A stretch of 64,000 nucleotides of DNA from Streptomyces xantholiticus. Its GTDB lineage: Bacteria > Actinomycetota > Actinomycetes > Streptomycetales > Streptomycetaceae. The stretch lies in assembly GCF_014651015.1 (NCBI RefSeq), contig NZ_BMWB01000008.1, positions 1 to 64,000 on the forward strand, written 5' to 3'. Positions 52,101 to 58,841 of the stretch are shown here, piece after piece. Below the pieces are notes generated by a model. That model was not told where the DNA came from. It did no database searches and worked only from the letters and a program-made list of their open reading frames with translations. Position numbers and translations under genes: made by a program. Every line of letters begins with the position of its first letter. Within the stretch, counting starts at the first letter, position 1.

Positions 52101-52281
52101 GCTTCGCGTCCTCCTTCTCGTCCTCGTCCGAGAACCAGCCCGCTATGGTGTCGACAACGCCCTTGCCGTCGTCCTTTTCTGGCCCTGACGGTGGCGCCGC
52201 ATAAGCGACCTGCGGCAACAGCGTTCCCGCCACCGCCGACACCACCAAACAGGAGATGTATCTCCTGTATGGAACTTTCAC
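43162..52281 (-). CDS. Secreted RHS/YD-repeat polymorphic toxin with Hint domain and HNH-like tip
   Basis: This 3,039-residue protein has a signal peptide (VKVPYRRYISCLVVSAVAG, cleavage after AYA, about residue 28). Two DNRLRE-like regions (from about 330 and 764) and golvesin-like beta domains (about 430-560 and 2022-2150) flank long YD/RHS repeats (about 1330-2530). The RHS core ends with VELDGH near 2643. A hydrophobic helical pretoxin segment and Lys-rich linker follow to 2770. Residues 2771-2918 form a Hint-like processing domain (SFVPGTKVLMVDGS ... TDEHPFW ... VLVHN). The final 121 residues are the toxin tip, with CHTC (2970), PDHQP (2987) and CLKC (3008), suggesting an HNH/treble-clef nuclease. 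The GTG at 52281 has AAAGG eight bases upstream. Imm21 follows. Confidence 0.92.
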   Translation of the reverse strand: MKVPYRRYISCLVVSAVAGTLLPQVAYAAPPSGPEKDDGKGVVDTIAGWFSDEDEKEDAKPPVGGKLEIPSREKLPKGEKLPPAQRVKELTERRTPQARFWQMSDGRIEAELSAKPLSYRSGGSWKPIDTTVRASDAKGFEFANTTNTGRSWFGKDPSRLVRFETAAGQAVTLGLEGAARGVAPSVKGDTVTYKGLASGADVAYRVGRGRVKENITLAEKPAEPVKFTFTLDAGSLEPKEQGDGSIALFGEDPANPVLVIPPAFMTDAKKDKASPYGTSYSAKVAQELSRHGKQWRLTVTPDEKWLAAPERQYPVVIDPTITIAPSASVSQDVMVRSDAPTTNFNSTWDMSAGKTSSTGIARSLISFPLDEIPAGSKVDTAQLSLYFDQVHTSGSTNVDVEVRRATGSWTEAGANWNNTSTFVGEQSATTVLMDDGDTGTAAVGEWPRLTGTGYGSDYAYNKNTATGESYTWQPNIVDAADYKVEVHTPVQTDGATAAPYTVTSAEPTANFTVNQASGTTGWRQLGTTQIDFAKGNTGKIVLGDTGDATKRTIADAVRLVNPAQIRKDIGEYNQWHNFRVGDTVQKWVSGTSPNYGFVIKAVDESSTAPLGGPQYQAGDYDYGGETSTIPRLTVTFGKVGTSLNSPTVVHGTGPELSWAAYKNTTGDTDLDIVEYQLHRSTQQVFTPSAATLVAPIAKTATTYTDTTAVPTPDSSSAEIGKSYYYQIAVKTADGQVLGSPTRVVGIPKAGRTMRLIQAGAGVTDTTLSSLKPTTNLNTIEQGTVGQDWLTVGNNSATYGKTRSVIKWPTTTIPTTATVLESRVFLWSTMTTRDVATSKAQYNLHGLTRDFTETQATWNNANSTTAWTTPGGDHSSVVSDYVPAFNTDLGRHWWDATSLTQGWVKTPTSNKGTLIKLKDESTAGPQERSIFLSSAAPDPQLRPLLRVIYVDSTTEDTYYAPTTPARMTPNTTYTVEFTVTNTTASAWAAGERELSYTWKLPDGTDVTTGGNQLETPIPALLPGKSATIQAKVATPINSDSGNKRNEYMLGWDVRKIADGTWLSAGTGGIPSLKQNVAVEDPTSNTLGLEKFYSYTGKNTGAGSSFMNNLASGNGVWQYNAINNPGRGLNTFARLAYNTLDTSDTVLGHGWSAQVSGPTRLGAPLDFHPNPNPTEIRLPDGDGTTHVFRWDSVNSVWKAPAGVHFKLTKKSGLDCKPTADPVPDAWTLTRPDGTRFLFGCDGYMTSAVDNDGNTQTFTYEERRSNNKPTKFLTYITDPAGRQTLTLEYYKKGDASYQYIDDTGAKVSGTNLTNSKIYDHVKSMTDISGRKITFYYTTKGLLGQIVDGEAWTQPKVFKFTYDATQGNKNVKLVKATDPRGNATSFAYYAPQVGDDPKYHWWTKTITDRRNFATNFAYKPNVLNTKFTDTKVTDAESRATDHVLDDFARPVQMTNAKAQTTKLSWDADNNVVYMEAANGAKTATCYDPKTGYPLRTWDAEVTKSWTQFNPTDYCNPATYPANATKFEYTTRIDGYSADLWRKTSPLGNVWEFGYDQFGNQTSVTDPEGVASATAGDYTATTEYDAYGQPTKQTDANGHATTYFGFGPHGYPTKITDALNNSTNFVYDERGNTKEVINAKGAKVTQSYDYFGRPLEQKQPKDQAAGVYITTPAPEYDANNNLLKVFTPSGAESSSVYDEADQVTASLAPKDLTTDPERRTTTTYDKVGNVKTVTEPKGNLTATVGDYTTTYTYDEIYQPVSVVNAKGDKVSSEYDNVGNLVTVVDPKKNATADTADFTTKYTYDLNNRVTKTTDAAGKFTTVEYDLDGRSPKATDAENNTTETVFDRRGLVKEIKVPYSKDGSGVITYRTTRFEYDEVGNQTKEISPRGVETTDDATDFTSETVYDELNRVKEQLRPFDKDNTKYATPDKTFFFYDSVGQLERVSAPPSQGQSVRNDTEYTYYDNGWTKSAKDPFEITTSYDYNALGQQTRNTLTSAGGSSQRTMTWDFYPSGNQKARSDDGIPVGNHVVVVDSSDVHNTATQGSWGASQAMGQWGYDVRTHPKGTGADSFTWQLNIPQDGTYEVFVRHGAVTGAATNAPFKITHAGGEVTKPVNQTTRSGEWVSLGSYSFTESGTQKVTLSDLADGTVVADGVKLVRSNTGETDNEKKDFTYRYDVNGLLAEVKDLSPGAKADAYAMTYDELNQLTKVEEKLGTTVKNTTALAYDVNGNPVETTHDVTWSKAEYDVRDMINKITNADSPTAGNQQITTFTYTDRGQPLKQTKPNGNTVDYAYWLNGAVKSQVEKKSTGTVVASHDLEYDPNGNRSKDTSKVMNADNAADYLDTVSTFVYDPQDRIDTVTKTGDAAGTEKYTYDGNSNIVEQTVGTVVSTSTYDRNRLLKTSAGGVASTYNYDPLGRLDTVSSNGSVQEKYTYDGFDRISKHTAGTGAAAKTTSYVYDAFDRTAQETTSGTGGKTTLFTYLGMESKVLREEVAGKATKSYQYSPWGQKLTQIKHNTDATKEYSQFLYHPKGDVEAITKDDGNTRATYGYSAYGSDDEKQFTGADKPDAANPDKEQYNDYRYNAARHDDGSGTYDMGFRNYDPGLNRFLTRDMYGGALDDMGLATDPYTGNRYAFAGGNPISFVELDGHLFGIDISLSDVGHAALDVAGMVPVIGEVADVANGVWYAAEGNYEDAALSMAAAIPGIGAAATAAKYAKKGAKAADAIKGSNKASNAKPKHKKPQDETKAKPKSKPKHKKESKPKDGERSSCKKPATQNSFVPGTKVLMVDGSTKNIEDLKQGEYVVASDPETGELQARKVTDTITGDGVKHLVTLTIDPDGKDGGVKPTTITATDEHPFWLPDFGTWADAGELEPGMWLQTASGAWAQVTAVDEAHRTQRVHNITVEGQHTYYVMAGDAPVLVHNAKKKNRSDAEVVCPIGPYAAESIPAKSKSQKFDESPGGERDQINEIGSRFGCHTCGIIFPFGSKKGYVPDHQPISSWVPDGFPQRLYPQCLKCSREQAGWARQLAPIMRPIYDRIAKELGY

Positions 52282-52629
52282 GTCATTACCTTTCCGCACT
52301 GCGGGGCCGAATCCCCGCAGGCGGAAGGGATCCGCAGACGGAAAAACGGCACGCCGAGTAAGCCCCACCGGGGGTTTCCGATGCAGCCTGAATCCGTGCC
52401 GCTCTTGTGCACGCGAGCAGGGATCGGACCAGCTCACGAGCGCGGCAGGGGATTATTGATCATTGAAGTGACGCCGCGTCAAGTCCACGGACATTCAGGG
52501 CAACGCACGAACACCCCGTCGCTTCACCCCTTTTGTCCAGTCGCTCGCGCGGCGCGCCGCGCGTGGTGTATAACCGCCCGGTTCGACGTCACCCGATCCA
52601 GCCGACTCACCGAAAGCCGGGCCCCGTTC
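52282..52629. other. Divergent promoter region of RHS and MmpS-like genes
   Basis: These 348 bases lie between two divergent genes and contain no supported gene. They include the 18-bp palindrome at 52546 and a TATAAC box near 52570. Upstream of the RHS start the strand is purine-rich with an AAAGG ribosome site. Confidence 0.5.
52546..52563 (+). promoter_or_regulatory. 18-bp GC palindrome in divergent promoter
   Basis: CGCGCGGCGCGCCGCGCG is a perfect palindrome just before GTGGTGTATAACC, which contains a -10-like TATAAC. The position suits an operator for the MmpS-like gene or the divergent RHS gene. Confidence 0.45.
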
Positions 52630-53223
52630 ATGTCATCCAAGGAATCCACGGAAAGCGCAGAGCCGGAGGGAATGTCCGACGAGACGCCGGACACGGAAAC
52701 CGCGGAAGCGGAAACGACCGGCGTGGAAGCGGCCGGCGCGCAAGAGGCTCGGGCGGAAGCGAAGGAAGAGCGAACGCCGGACACCGGGACGGTGAACGAG
52801 AGTCCGAAGAAGGGCGCCGGCGGCGGTCGGGCGGGAGTGGCGATCGCAGCCGTCCTGCTGCTCGCCTGCGGCGGCCTCGTGGGCTACGGCGTGCTCGACA
52901 CCGAGGAGAAGCCGAAGCCCCCGGCTGTGCCGACCGCCTCGGTGACCTACGAAGTCACGGGCGAGGGCCCGGTCGAGATCTCGTACCTCGCCCGCAGCGA
53001 GGACGGCACGGCGACCGTCGTCCGGGATGCCGAGCTTCCGTGGAAGAAGACCGTCCAGGTGCCGCTGGGCAAGCCGCCGACCATCGCCATCGTCCTCGGC
53101 CAGAAGGGCGGCCAGGCGGCCTGCACCCTGGCCATCCGCGGCGTACATGTCCAACGTGCCACGGCCATGGGTGAGTTCGGTCGTGCCACCTGCGCGGGCG
53201 AGCTGCCCGCCGGCGACAACTGA
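52630..53223 (+). CDS. MmpS-like membrane accessory protein
   Basis: This 197-residue protein has an acidic Glu/Thr/Ala-rich cytoplasmic N-terminus (1-60), one transmembrane helix (GVAIAAVLLLACGGLVGYGVL, about 73-93) and an external beta domain. The beta domain contains VTYEVTGEGPVEISYLARSEDG and VPLGKPPTIAIVLGQKGGQAACTLAIRG, typical of MmpS family proteins. MmpS partners usually support MmpL lipid exporters, but no MmpL gene is adjacent. The ATG at 52630 is the first good start; an ATG at 52672 has GGAGGG too close. It lies next to the PGRP amidase gene on the same strand. Confidence 0.75.
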   Translation: MSSKESTESAEPEGMSDETPDTETAEAETTGVEAAGAQEARAEAKEERTPDTGTVNESPKKGAGGGRAGVAIAAVLLLACGGLVGYGVLDTEEKPKPPAVPTASVTYEVTGEGPVEISYLARSEDGTATVVRDAELPWKKTVQVPLGKPPTIAIVLGQKGGQAACTLAIRGVHVQRATAMGEFGRATCAGELPAGDN

Positions 53224-53267
53224 TCATCGCGCACACGATGCGCGTACGAGGTTTACGAGGGATGGGC

Positions 53268-54875
53268 ATGAATCCGAGAGGGACTCGCGCGCGGCGGGCG
53301 AGAAGAGCACCGAAGGCCGTTTGGCTGGCAGCGGGGGCAGTGGTCCTGGCGGGCACGGGGGTGACGGCCGTCGCCGTCACCGGCGGCTCCGAGAGCACCG
53401 GCGCCGACGACAACTCCCGTGCCGCGAAGGCCCACACACTGGCGCTGGACGGCAAGGACGCGAAGAAGCGCGAACTGCCGCGCACGCAGACGCAACTGTT
53501 CTCGCTCGTCGGCGTCTCCTGGGAGGACAGCGCCGACGACTTCGAGGGCACCGCGCAGATACGCACCCGCAGCGCGGACGACGGCACCTGGACCGACTGG
53601 CGCGATCTCGACTTCGACATCCGGGCCCCGGAGTCGGAGGAGGGCGACGCCTCGGGCGTCCGAGGTGCCTCCGAGCCCCTGTGGGTGGGACCGTCGGACG
53701 CCGTCGAGGCCCGTGTGGCGGCCGGCGGCAAGGAGACCGCGGTGCCTCAGGCCCTGCGGCTCGACATGATCGACCCGGGCGGGACGGACACCGGCAGGGG
53801 ACAGGGCAAGGAGAACGGGACGAGCAAGCCGTCCGCCGAGCCCAAGAAGACGGACACCGCGGCACCGAGCCCCTCGTCCACCGGCGGGGGCACCGCGCCG
53901 AGCACCGCCCCCGAGCCGACCGGAGCTTCGTCGGAGCCGACGGAGGCACCGGCCACCGATCAGCCGGTCTCGCCCACGGCGCCGGCCCCCTCCGAGGAGC
54001 CGATCGAGGAGCCGCAGGAGCCGACGGCCGAACCGAGCGCCCCCGCCCCGAGCCAGGAGCCGACCGCTCGGCCCAGCGCCCCGACCGAGGACCCGACGGC
54101 CCCGACGCCTCCGGTCACCGAGGAGCCGCAGGAGCCGACGGCCGAACCGAGCGCCTCCGCCCCGAGCCAGGAACCGACGGCGGAGCCCAGCGCCGCTCCG
54201 ACCGGCGAGCCCACGACGCAGCCGAGCACTCAGCCCGATCCGGCCGAGTCGACCGGACCGACCGCTCCTGCCGCACCGTCGATCGTCAGCCGGGCCGACT
54301 GGGGCGCGGACGAGTCGCTCGTCGCGGACCCGCCCTCCTATCTGGACAAGGTCGACGCGGTGTTCGTCCACCACACCGCCGGCACGAACAGCTACGACTG
54401 CACCGAGTCGCCGGCGATCATCCGGGCGATCCTCACGTACCACGTGAAGACCAACGGCTGGAACGACATCGGCTACAACTTCTTCGTCGACAAGTGCGGA
54501 ACGGTCTTCGAGGGCCGCGCGGGCGGTGTGGACAAGCCGGTGCGCGGAGCCCACACGTACGGCTTCAACGGCTACTCGTCCGGCGTCTCGCTCCTCGGCG
54601 ACTACGAGAACGGCGGTACGCCCACTCCCGCGGCCAAGCAGGCCATCGCCGACATCGCCGCATGGAAGCTCGGCCTGCACGGCGTCGACCCGGAGGCAGA
54701 GGTGACGCTCACCGCGGCCGGGGACACGGGCGTCTACAAGACCGGCGAGAAGGCCACGCTCAACACCGTCTCGGGCCATCGCGACGGATTCGCCACGCTG
54801 TGCCCGGGCGCCACGCTCTACTCGGCGCTGCCGGAGATCCGCCGCACGGCGGGTGCGTCGGTGTACGCGCACTGA
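53268..54875 (+). CDS. Peptidoglycan recognition protein / N-acetylmuramoyl-L-alanine amidase
   Basis: This 535-residue exported enzyme has a basic N-terminus, a signal-anchor helix (about 16-38), a beta region (about 60-165) and a long Pro/Glu/Thr/Ser repeat linker (about 180-335). A C-terminal PGRP/amidase_2 domain follows. That domain starts RADWGADESL (about 342) and shows the zinc ligands VHHTAG (about 368) and SGHRDGFATLCPG (about 503-511). It cleaves the amide between muramic acid and the stem peptide. The ATG at 53268 has GAGG upstream. A hairpin follows the gene. The linker carries imperfect repeats (EPQEPTAEPSA type). Confidence 0.9.
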   Translation: MNPRGTRARRARRAPKAVWLAAGAVVLAGTGVTAVAVTGGSESTGADDNSRAAKAHTLALDGKDAKKRELPRTQTQLFSLVGVSWEDSADDFEGTAQIRTRSADDGTWTDWRDLDFDIRAPESEEGDASGVRGASEPLWVGPSDAVEARVAAGGKETAVPQALRLDMIDPGGTDTGRGQGKENGTSKPSAEPKKTDTAAPSPSSTGGGTAPSTAPEPTGASSEPTEAPATDQPVSPTAPAPSEEPIEEPQEPTAEPSAPAPSQEPTARPSAPTEDPTAPTPPVTEEPQEPTAEPSASAPSQEPTAEPSAAPTGEPTTQPSTQPDPAESTGPTAPAAPSIVSRADWGADESLVADPPSYLDKVDAVFVHHTAGTNSYDCTESPAIIRAILTYHVKTNGWNDIGYNFFVDKCGTVFEGRAGGVDKPVRGAHTYGFNGYSSGVSLLGDYENGGTPTPAAKQAIADIAAWKLGLHGVDPEAEVTLTAAGDTGVYKTGEKATLNTVSGHRDGFATLCPGATLYSALPEIRRTAGASVYAH

Positions 54876-54891
54876 TCCCGCACGGCCCGAC

Positions 54892-54929
54892 GGCCGCCTC
54901 CCGCCCCAGTGGTGGGGGGTGGCCGTTTC
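54892..54929 (+). terminator. Terminator of the PGRP gene
   Basis: An imperfect GC hairpin (ACGGCC...GGCCGT arms) followed by TTCTCG, between convergent genes. Confidence 0.5.
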
Positions 54930-54966
54930 TCGTGTCCGGCCCGGCGGCCGGACGTACCGCGCCGCC

Positions 54967-55527
54967 TCAGCCCGTGACGCGCGCCCGGCGCGAGACCGCG
55001 GCGCGCAGGACGCGGCGGCCCTCGGTCGACACCTCGAGCGCATGGCGCAGGCCGTTGCCGCCGGGCGGTTCGGCGAGGATCTCCAGGATCTGCGCCTGGC
55101 GCCGCAACTCCCCGGCCACCAGCGGCCCGGCGCCCTCCGCGTCGCCCTCCCGGCAGCGTTCGAGGGTCTCGGGCGCACAGTTGCCCATGTCGAACCGGCG
55201 GTGCACCTCGAGGGCGGCGACGGAGCAGCCGTCCGCCCATTCGCGCAGCGGCTCGGTGGCCCAGTCGGAGGGAGCCGCGCCGAGCATTCGGCGCACCAGG
55301 GCGGCGTCCTCGTCGTCGAGGGACGTGTGCTCCAGGGCGCGGCGCGCCGCCGCGAGTTCGCCGGCCCAGTCCTCCTCGCCGCCGGCCAGTCCGGCCCAGA
55401 GCGGGCGCAGGGTGTCGTCCTCCGCCGCGAGCAGCGGCAGGCAGCGGTCGAGACACGCGAGCCCGCTCGCGGCCAGGCCACGCTCATCCGCCTCTGCGAT
55501 GAGTGCCGTCAGGCTCTTGGAGGTCAT
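54967..55527 (-). CDS. Conserved hypothetical protein
   Basis: This 186-residue soluble, mostly helical and acidic protein begins MTSKSLTALIAEADERGLAA. It contains CLDRCLPLLAAEDDTLRPLWAGL and ends in basic residues. I do not recognise a family. The ATG at 55527 has GGAAGG seven bases upstream. It is a monocistronic gene convergent with the PGRP gene. Confidence 0.75.
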   Translation of the reverse strand: MTSKSLTALIAEADERGLAASGLACLDRCLPLLAAEDDTLRPLWAGLAGGEEDWAGELAAARRALEHTSLDDEDAALVRRMLGAAPSDWATEPLREWADGCSVAALEVHRRFDMGNCAPETLERCREGDAEGAGPLVAGELRRQAQILEILAEPPGGNGLRHALEVSTEGRRVLRAAVSRRARVTG

Positions 55528-55726
55528 ACGGACACCTTCCGTAGCGGACGAAGTACTTGCCCTTGTACCTGTCTCTACTGCGTCCGATGGCGTGTTTACG
55601 TCACAGCGTGGCCGGAACGTTACCCCCGACGCAATGCGTTCGCGCACAAATGCGCCACACCTCTGTTACCTTCCATTCACAGGAACTGGGCCCGCGCCAG
55701 GCGCCGTTGACCCGTCCTGACGTGAC

Positions 55727-55768
55727 CGCGGTGTGAGCCCGCACACCCCCGGGCGGACTCACACCGCG
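55727..55768 (-). terminator. Terminator of the GH20 gene
   Basis: A perfect 11-bp stem, CGCGGTGTGAG with CTCACACCGCG, and a 20-base loop lie 40 bases past the GH20 stop. Confidence 0.6.
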
Positions 55769-55807
55769 ACGGTCCGTCCCCGGCTGCGCGGCCGGGAATC
55801 GTCCCCG

Positions 55808-57415
55808 TCATCCGAGCTTCTGTGCCAGCTGCTCGAACGACTGCCAGTTCCGCTCCGGCTGCCGCGGGTCCCACAGTTTCTGGGCCGTCGCCTGCAGCGG
55901 GCGGCGGATTCCGGCCGCGACCTGGTCCTGGGTCTGCGCGTTCGCCAGGTCGCACCAGACGGCGAAGCGGCCGCCCAGGATCTGGGCCGAGTACTGCTGG
56001 GGCACCGCCTCCGTGCCGCGCAGCACCAGCGGTGTCCACTGCTCGTAGATACGCCGGCCCGTCGGGTACGTGAACTGGTTGGGCTCGCCGAGCACGTAGT
56101 AGAGGAACTCGTCGTTGAGGTTCACCACCCGGCGGCCCTCGGCCAGATACTCCTCGGGCTGGCGCGCCCCGATCTCCTTCCCGGTCCAGTACTCGACCTC
56201 GATGCCCTTGTCGGCGGTGACCTTTCCGCCGCTGAAGAAGCCGTCGTTCCATGCCTTGGGCGTCTTCCTCGCCTCGCGGACCACCGCGGCGCGGTCGTTC
56301 AGCCAGCCCTCCGCCAGGTCCTCGATGGTGGCGCCCGCGCCGTACTTCTGGCGGGCGGCCTGGGCCAGCTGCGGATAGGAGGCGGCCGGGTCGCTCACGG
56401 TCAGCGCCTGGTACTCGTCCGCGCCGACGTGGAACCAGGCGCCGGGGAAGAGCGCGGTGTACTCGCGCAGCAGGTCGTCGACGATCCGTGCCGCGTCAGG
56501 CTGGGAGATGTCGATGGCGCCCTGCCTGGCCACGCCCTGGGTGTTGCGGAGCTGGAGCTGCGGGTGCGCCCGCAGCACGGCGCCCAGGTGCCCCGGTGAG
56601 TCGATCTCGCCGAAGACCGTGATGTGGAGGCGGTCGGCGAGCGCCAGGATCCGGCGGACCTCGTCCTTGGTGAGGTGCTGCTCGGAGACCACCTCGGGGT
56701 GCGAGTCGGACTGGATGCGGAAGGCCTGGTCGTCGGAGAAGTGCAGGCCGAGCTGGTTCAGCTTGAGGTCGGCCATCTCACGCAGCCGGTCCTCGATCCA
56801 CCCGGCCGTGAAGTGCTTGCGCGCGATGTCGAGGTTGAGTCCGCGCTGCGGACGGTCCGGCCGGTCGCGTACGACACCCTCCGGCATCGAGCCGCCCGAG
56901 CGCACCGCCTGCTTCAGGGTCCGGGTGCCGTAGAAGACCCCGGCCTCGTCCGGCCCGGTGATCCGTACCCGACCGCCACCGGTGGTCAGCGTGTACGACT
57001 CGGCCGCGCCGTCCCCGGCGAGAGCCAGTTCCACGTCGCCGGCCCTGGCGGCGACCGCGCCCCGGTAGGTCAGCTTCAGCTCCTGGGCGAGGAGCCTGCC
57101 CTCGTCGGACAGCGCCTCGCTGCCCTTCGCGACGACGACGCCACTGTCGCCGGTCCGGCTCCAGCCGGGGCCGCGGGCGGCCTGGTGAGCGCGTACGGAG
57201 GGGATGGTCGCGGGCTCCTCGGAGAGCGCGTAACTGCGGGTGGGGCTGGGGGTCCGGCCCGGGGCGGCGGCCGCAGAGGTCGTACCCGCCTGGTCCGGTG
57301 GCGCGCCGCCCGGGTCGGGGGCGCCTTCGTCGGAGCAGCCGGCGAGCGTCATGGCGAAGACGGCGGCCGAGGCGGTTGTCGCACCGATCAGACGGATCCT
57401 GCGAGAGAACCACAT
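55808..57415 (-). CDS. Beta-N-acetylhexosaminidase lipoprotein (GH20)
   Basis: This roughly 535-residue lipoprotein (lipobox TLAGC, Cys near 23) has a Pro/Ser/Ala linker. A GH20b-like N-terminal domain follows (GRVRITGPDEAGVFYGTRTLKQ, about 150), then the catalytic barrel. RGLNLDIARKHFTAGWI opens the barrel; the catalytic pair is in WFHVGADEYQ (Asp-Glu near 330). It removes terminal GlcNAc or GalNAc from chitin oligomers or peptidoglycan fragments outside the cell. I take the ATG at 57415 (ribosome site about ten bases away). The ATG at 57424 sits only one base from GGGAGG. Confidence 0.9.
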   Translation of the reverse strand: MWFSRRIRLIGATTASAAVFAMTLAGCSDEGAPDPGGAPPDQAGTTSAAAAPGRTPSPTRSYALSEEPATIPSVRAHQAARGPGWSRTGDSGVVVAKGSEALSDEGRLLAQELKLTYRGAVAARAGDVELALAGDGAAESYTLTTGGGRVRITGPDEAGVFYGTRTLKQAVRSGGSMPEGVVRDRPDRPQRGLNLDIARKHFTAGWIEDRLREMADLKLNQLGLHFSDDQAFRIQSDSHPEVVSEQHLTKDEVRRILALADRLHITVFGEIDSPGHLGAVLRAHPQLQLRNTQGVARQGAIDISQPDAARIVDDLLREYTALFPGAWFHVGADEYQALTVSDPAASYPQLAQAARQKYGAGATIEDLAEGWLNDRAAVVREARKTPKAWNDGFFSGGKVTADKGIEVEYWTGKEIGARQPEEYLAEGRRVVNLNDEFLYYVLGEPNQFTYPTGRRIYEQWTPLVLRGTEAVPQQYSAQILGGRFAVWCDLANAQTQDQVAAGIRRPLQATAQKLWDPRQPERNWQSFEQLAQKLG

Positions 57416-57610
57416 CGTTCTCATACCTCCCATAAGCGGTGAACCCCCTTGAAGCAGCAGCACCCCCTCTGCGTCCATTACCTGTGCCCAAACTCTCCCG
57501 TCCGGGTGAAATTCGTGCATCCATCGGACGGCTTCGCGTCGATATCGATAGCGTTACGACTCACCCTTCTCTCCCTTCCCACCGTCCCGCTGCCCTTCGA
57601 GGAGCCCCCG

Positions 57611-58210
57611 CTGACCAGCGATTCCCACGCCGGCCTCCCGAAGCGACCGCCGACACTCCACCACACCCGGGGCGTCGCCGCTCCCTCTCCCATACCGTCC
57701 CAGCGTCGCGCGGAGTCCGGGCTCGAGCACTTCAACAGCGCCCCGGCCGACGCCGCGGAGGCGACCGTCCTCGCCTGCTGCGGCAGCCGCCGCTGGGCCC
57801 GCCGGGTGGTCGCGCACCGCCCCTACCCGGACCTCGGGTCCCTCTTCGCCGCCTGCGACGAGGCCGGGTACGACCTCAGTCCGGGCGACGTCCACGAGGT
57901 CCTGGCCGGCGAGTCGTCCACCGGACTGCCGCCGAGTGCCCCGCAGGCCGCCCACACCGCGCTCGCCGCGGCACACGTGGCCTACGAGAGCCGATTCGGA
58001 CACGCGTTCGTCATCTGTCTCGACGCCTACCGGCCCGACGAGTACCTGGACCAGGTACTGGCCGGTATCCGGAGCAGGCTTTCCCATGAACCGGACGAGG
58101 AGCGGGCCATTTCCGCGGAGGAACTGCGCGCCCTCGCCCGGTCCCGGCTGGTGCACGCCCTGGCCGACCACCCGGGGACGGGGACCGGCGTCGCGGGGGT
58201 CGTCACCTAG
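57611..58210 (+). CDS. OHCU decarboxylase; start probably CTG
   Basis: This protein converts 2-oxo-4-hydroxy-4-carboxy-5-ureidoimidazoline to S-allantoin in purine/urate breakdown. Motifs are LEHFNSAPADAAEATVLACCGS, RWARRVVAHRPYPDLGSLFAACDEAGYDLS and the FGHAFVICLDAYR region. The last carries residues expected for substrate binding. No ATG, GTG or TTG is found close upstream. A GAGGAG site precedes CTG at 57611 by six bases and gives 199 residues. GTG codons at 57506 and 57515 would add about 30 residues of poor character. It is a single gene between GH20 and sdhC. Confidence 0.8.
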   Translation: MTSDSHAGLPKRPPTLHHTRGVAAPSPIPSQRRAESGLEHFNSAPADAAEATVLACCGSRRWARRVVAHRPYPDLGSLFAACDEAGYDLSPGDVHEVLAGESSTGLPPSAPQAAHTALAAAHVAYESRFGHAFVICLDAYRPDEYLDQVLAGIRSRLSHEPDEERAISAEELRALARSRLVHALADHPGTGTGVAGVVT

Positions 58211-58452
58211 TCCGGTCCGTTCGTCCGGTCTGTTCGTCCTCCGTCTCGGTCGACAGCCCGCCGTGGTCGAAGGATGGAGGATTGGTCCGTCCGTGGCTGT
58301 TTGATTGCCTGTTTGATCACACCAGTGGACCCCAGGCCAACGAACCGACAACACGTCGCTACGATGGCCAGGGCCGGTGGACCGTACCCGGCCGGGCCAG
58401 ACCGACACCCCAAGCCGGCAGGCCCCAATCCCCGCTCCCGGAGGGTTCTTCC

Positions 58453-58833
58453 GTGCCGGCTGGAACGCTGTACCGCGGCCGGGAAGGAATGTGGTCCTGG
58501 GTGGCTCACCGAGTCACCGGCGTCCTCATCTTCTTCTTCCTGTTCGTACACGTGCTGGACACCGCTCTCGTCCGCGTCTCCCCCGAGGCATACGACGAGG
58601 TCGTCGCCACTTACAAGACGCCAATCGTCGCGCTGCTGGAATACGGCCTGGTGGCCGCGATCCTCTTCCACGCGCTCAACGGCCTGCGCGTCATCGCCGT
58701 GGACTTCTGGTCCAAGGGCCCGCGCTATCAGAAGCAGATGCTCTGGTCCGTGATGGCCATCTGGTTCGTACTGATGGTGGGCGCCCTTTACCCCGTGCTC
58801 GGCCACGCCGTCCGCGAAGTCTTCGGGAGCTGA
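58453..58833 (+). CDS. sdhC: Succinate dehydrogenase cytochrome b556 subunit
   Basis: This 126-residue membrane anchor of complex II has three transmembrane helices. WSWVAHRVTGVLIFFFLFVHVLD places a candidate haem or quinone-site His in helix I, and a second His lies in AILFHALNGLRV. The GTG at 58453 has GGAGGG eight bases upstream; the frame before it has no family similarity. It is the first gene of sdhCDAB and binds haem and menaquinone with SdhD. Confidence 0.93.
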   Translation: MPAGTLYRGREGMWSWVAHRVTGVLIFFFLFVHVLDTALVRVSPEAYDEVVATYKTPIVALLEYGLVAAILFHALNGLRVIAVDFWSKGPRYQKQMLWSVMAIWFVLMVGALYPVLGHAVREVFGS

Positions 58834-58841
58834 GGCCAGAA

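Noticed and set aside
43147..52188. A 3,013-codon open frame on the plus strand opposite the RHS gene
   Set aside because: It mirrors the RHS gene exactly and is Arg/Val/Gly-rich without domains. Long antisense frames arise from G/C-ended codons in high-GC genes.
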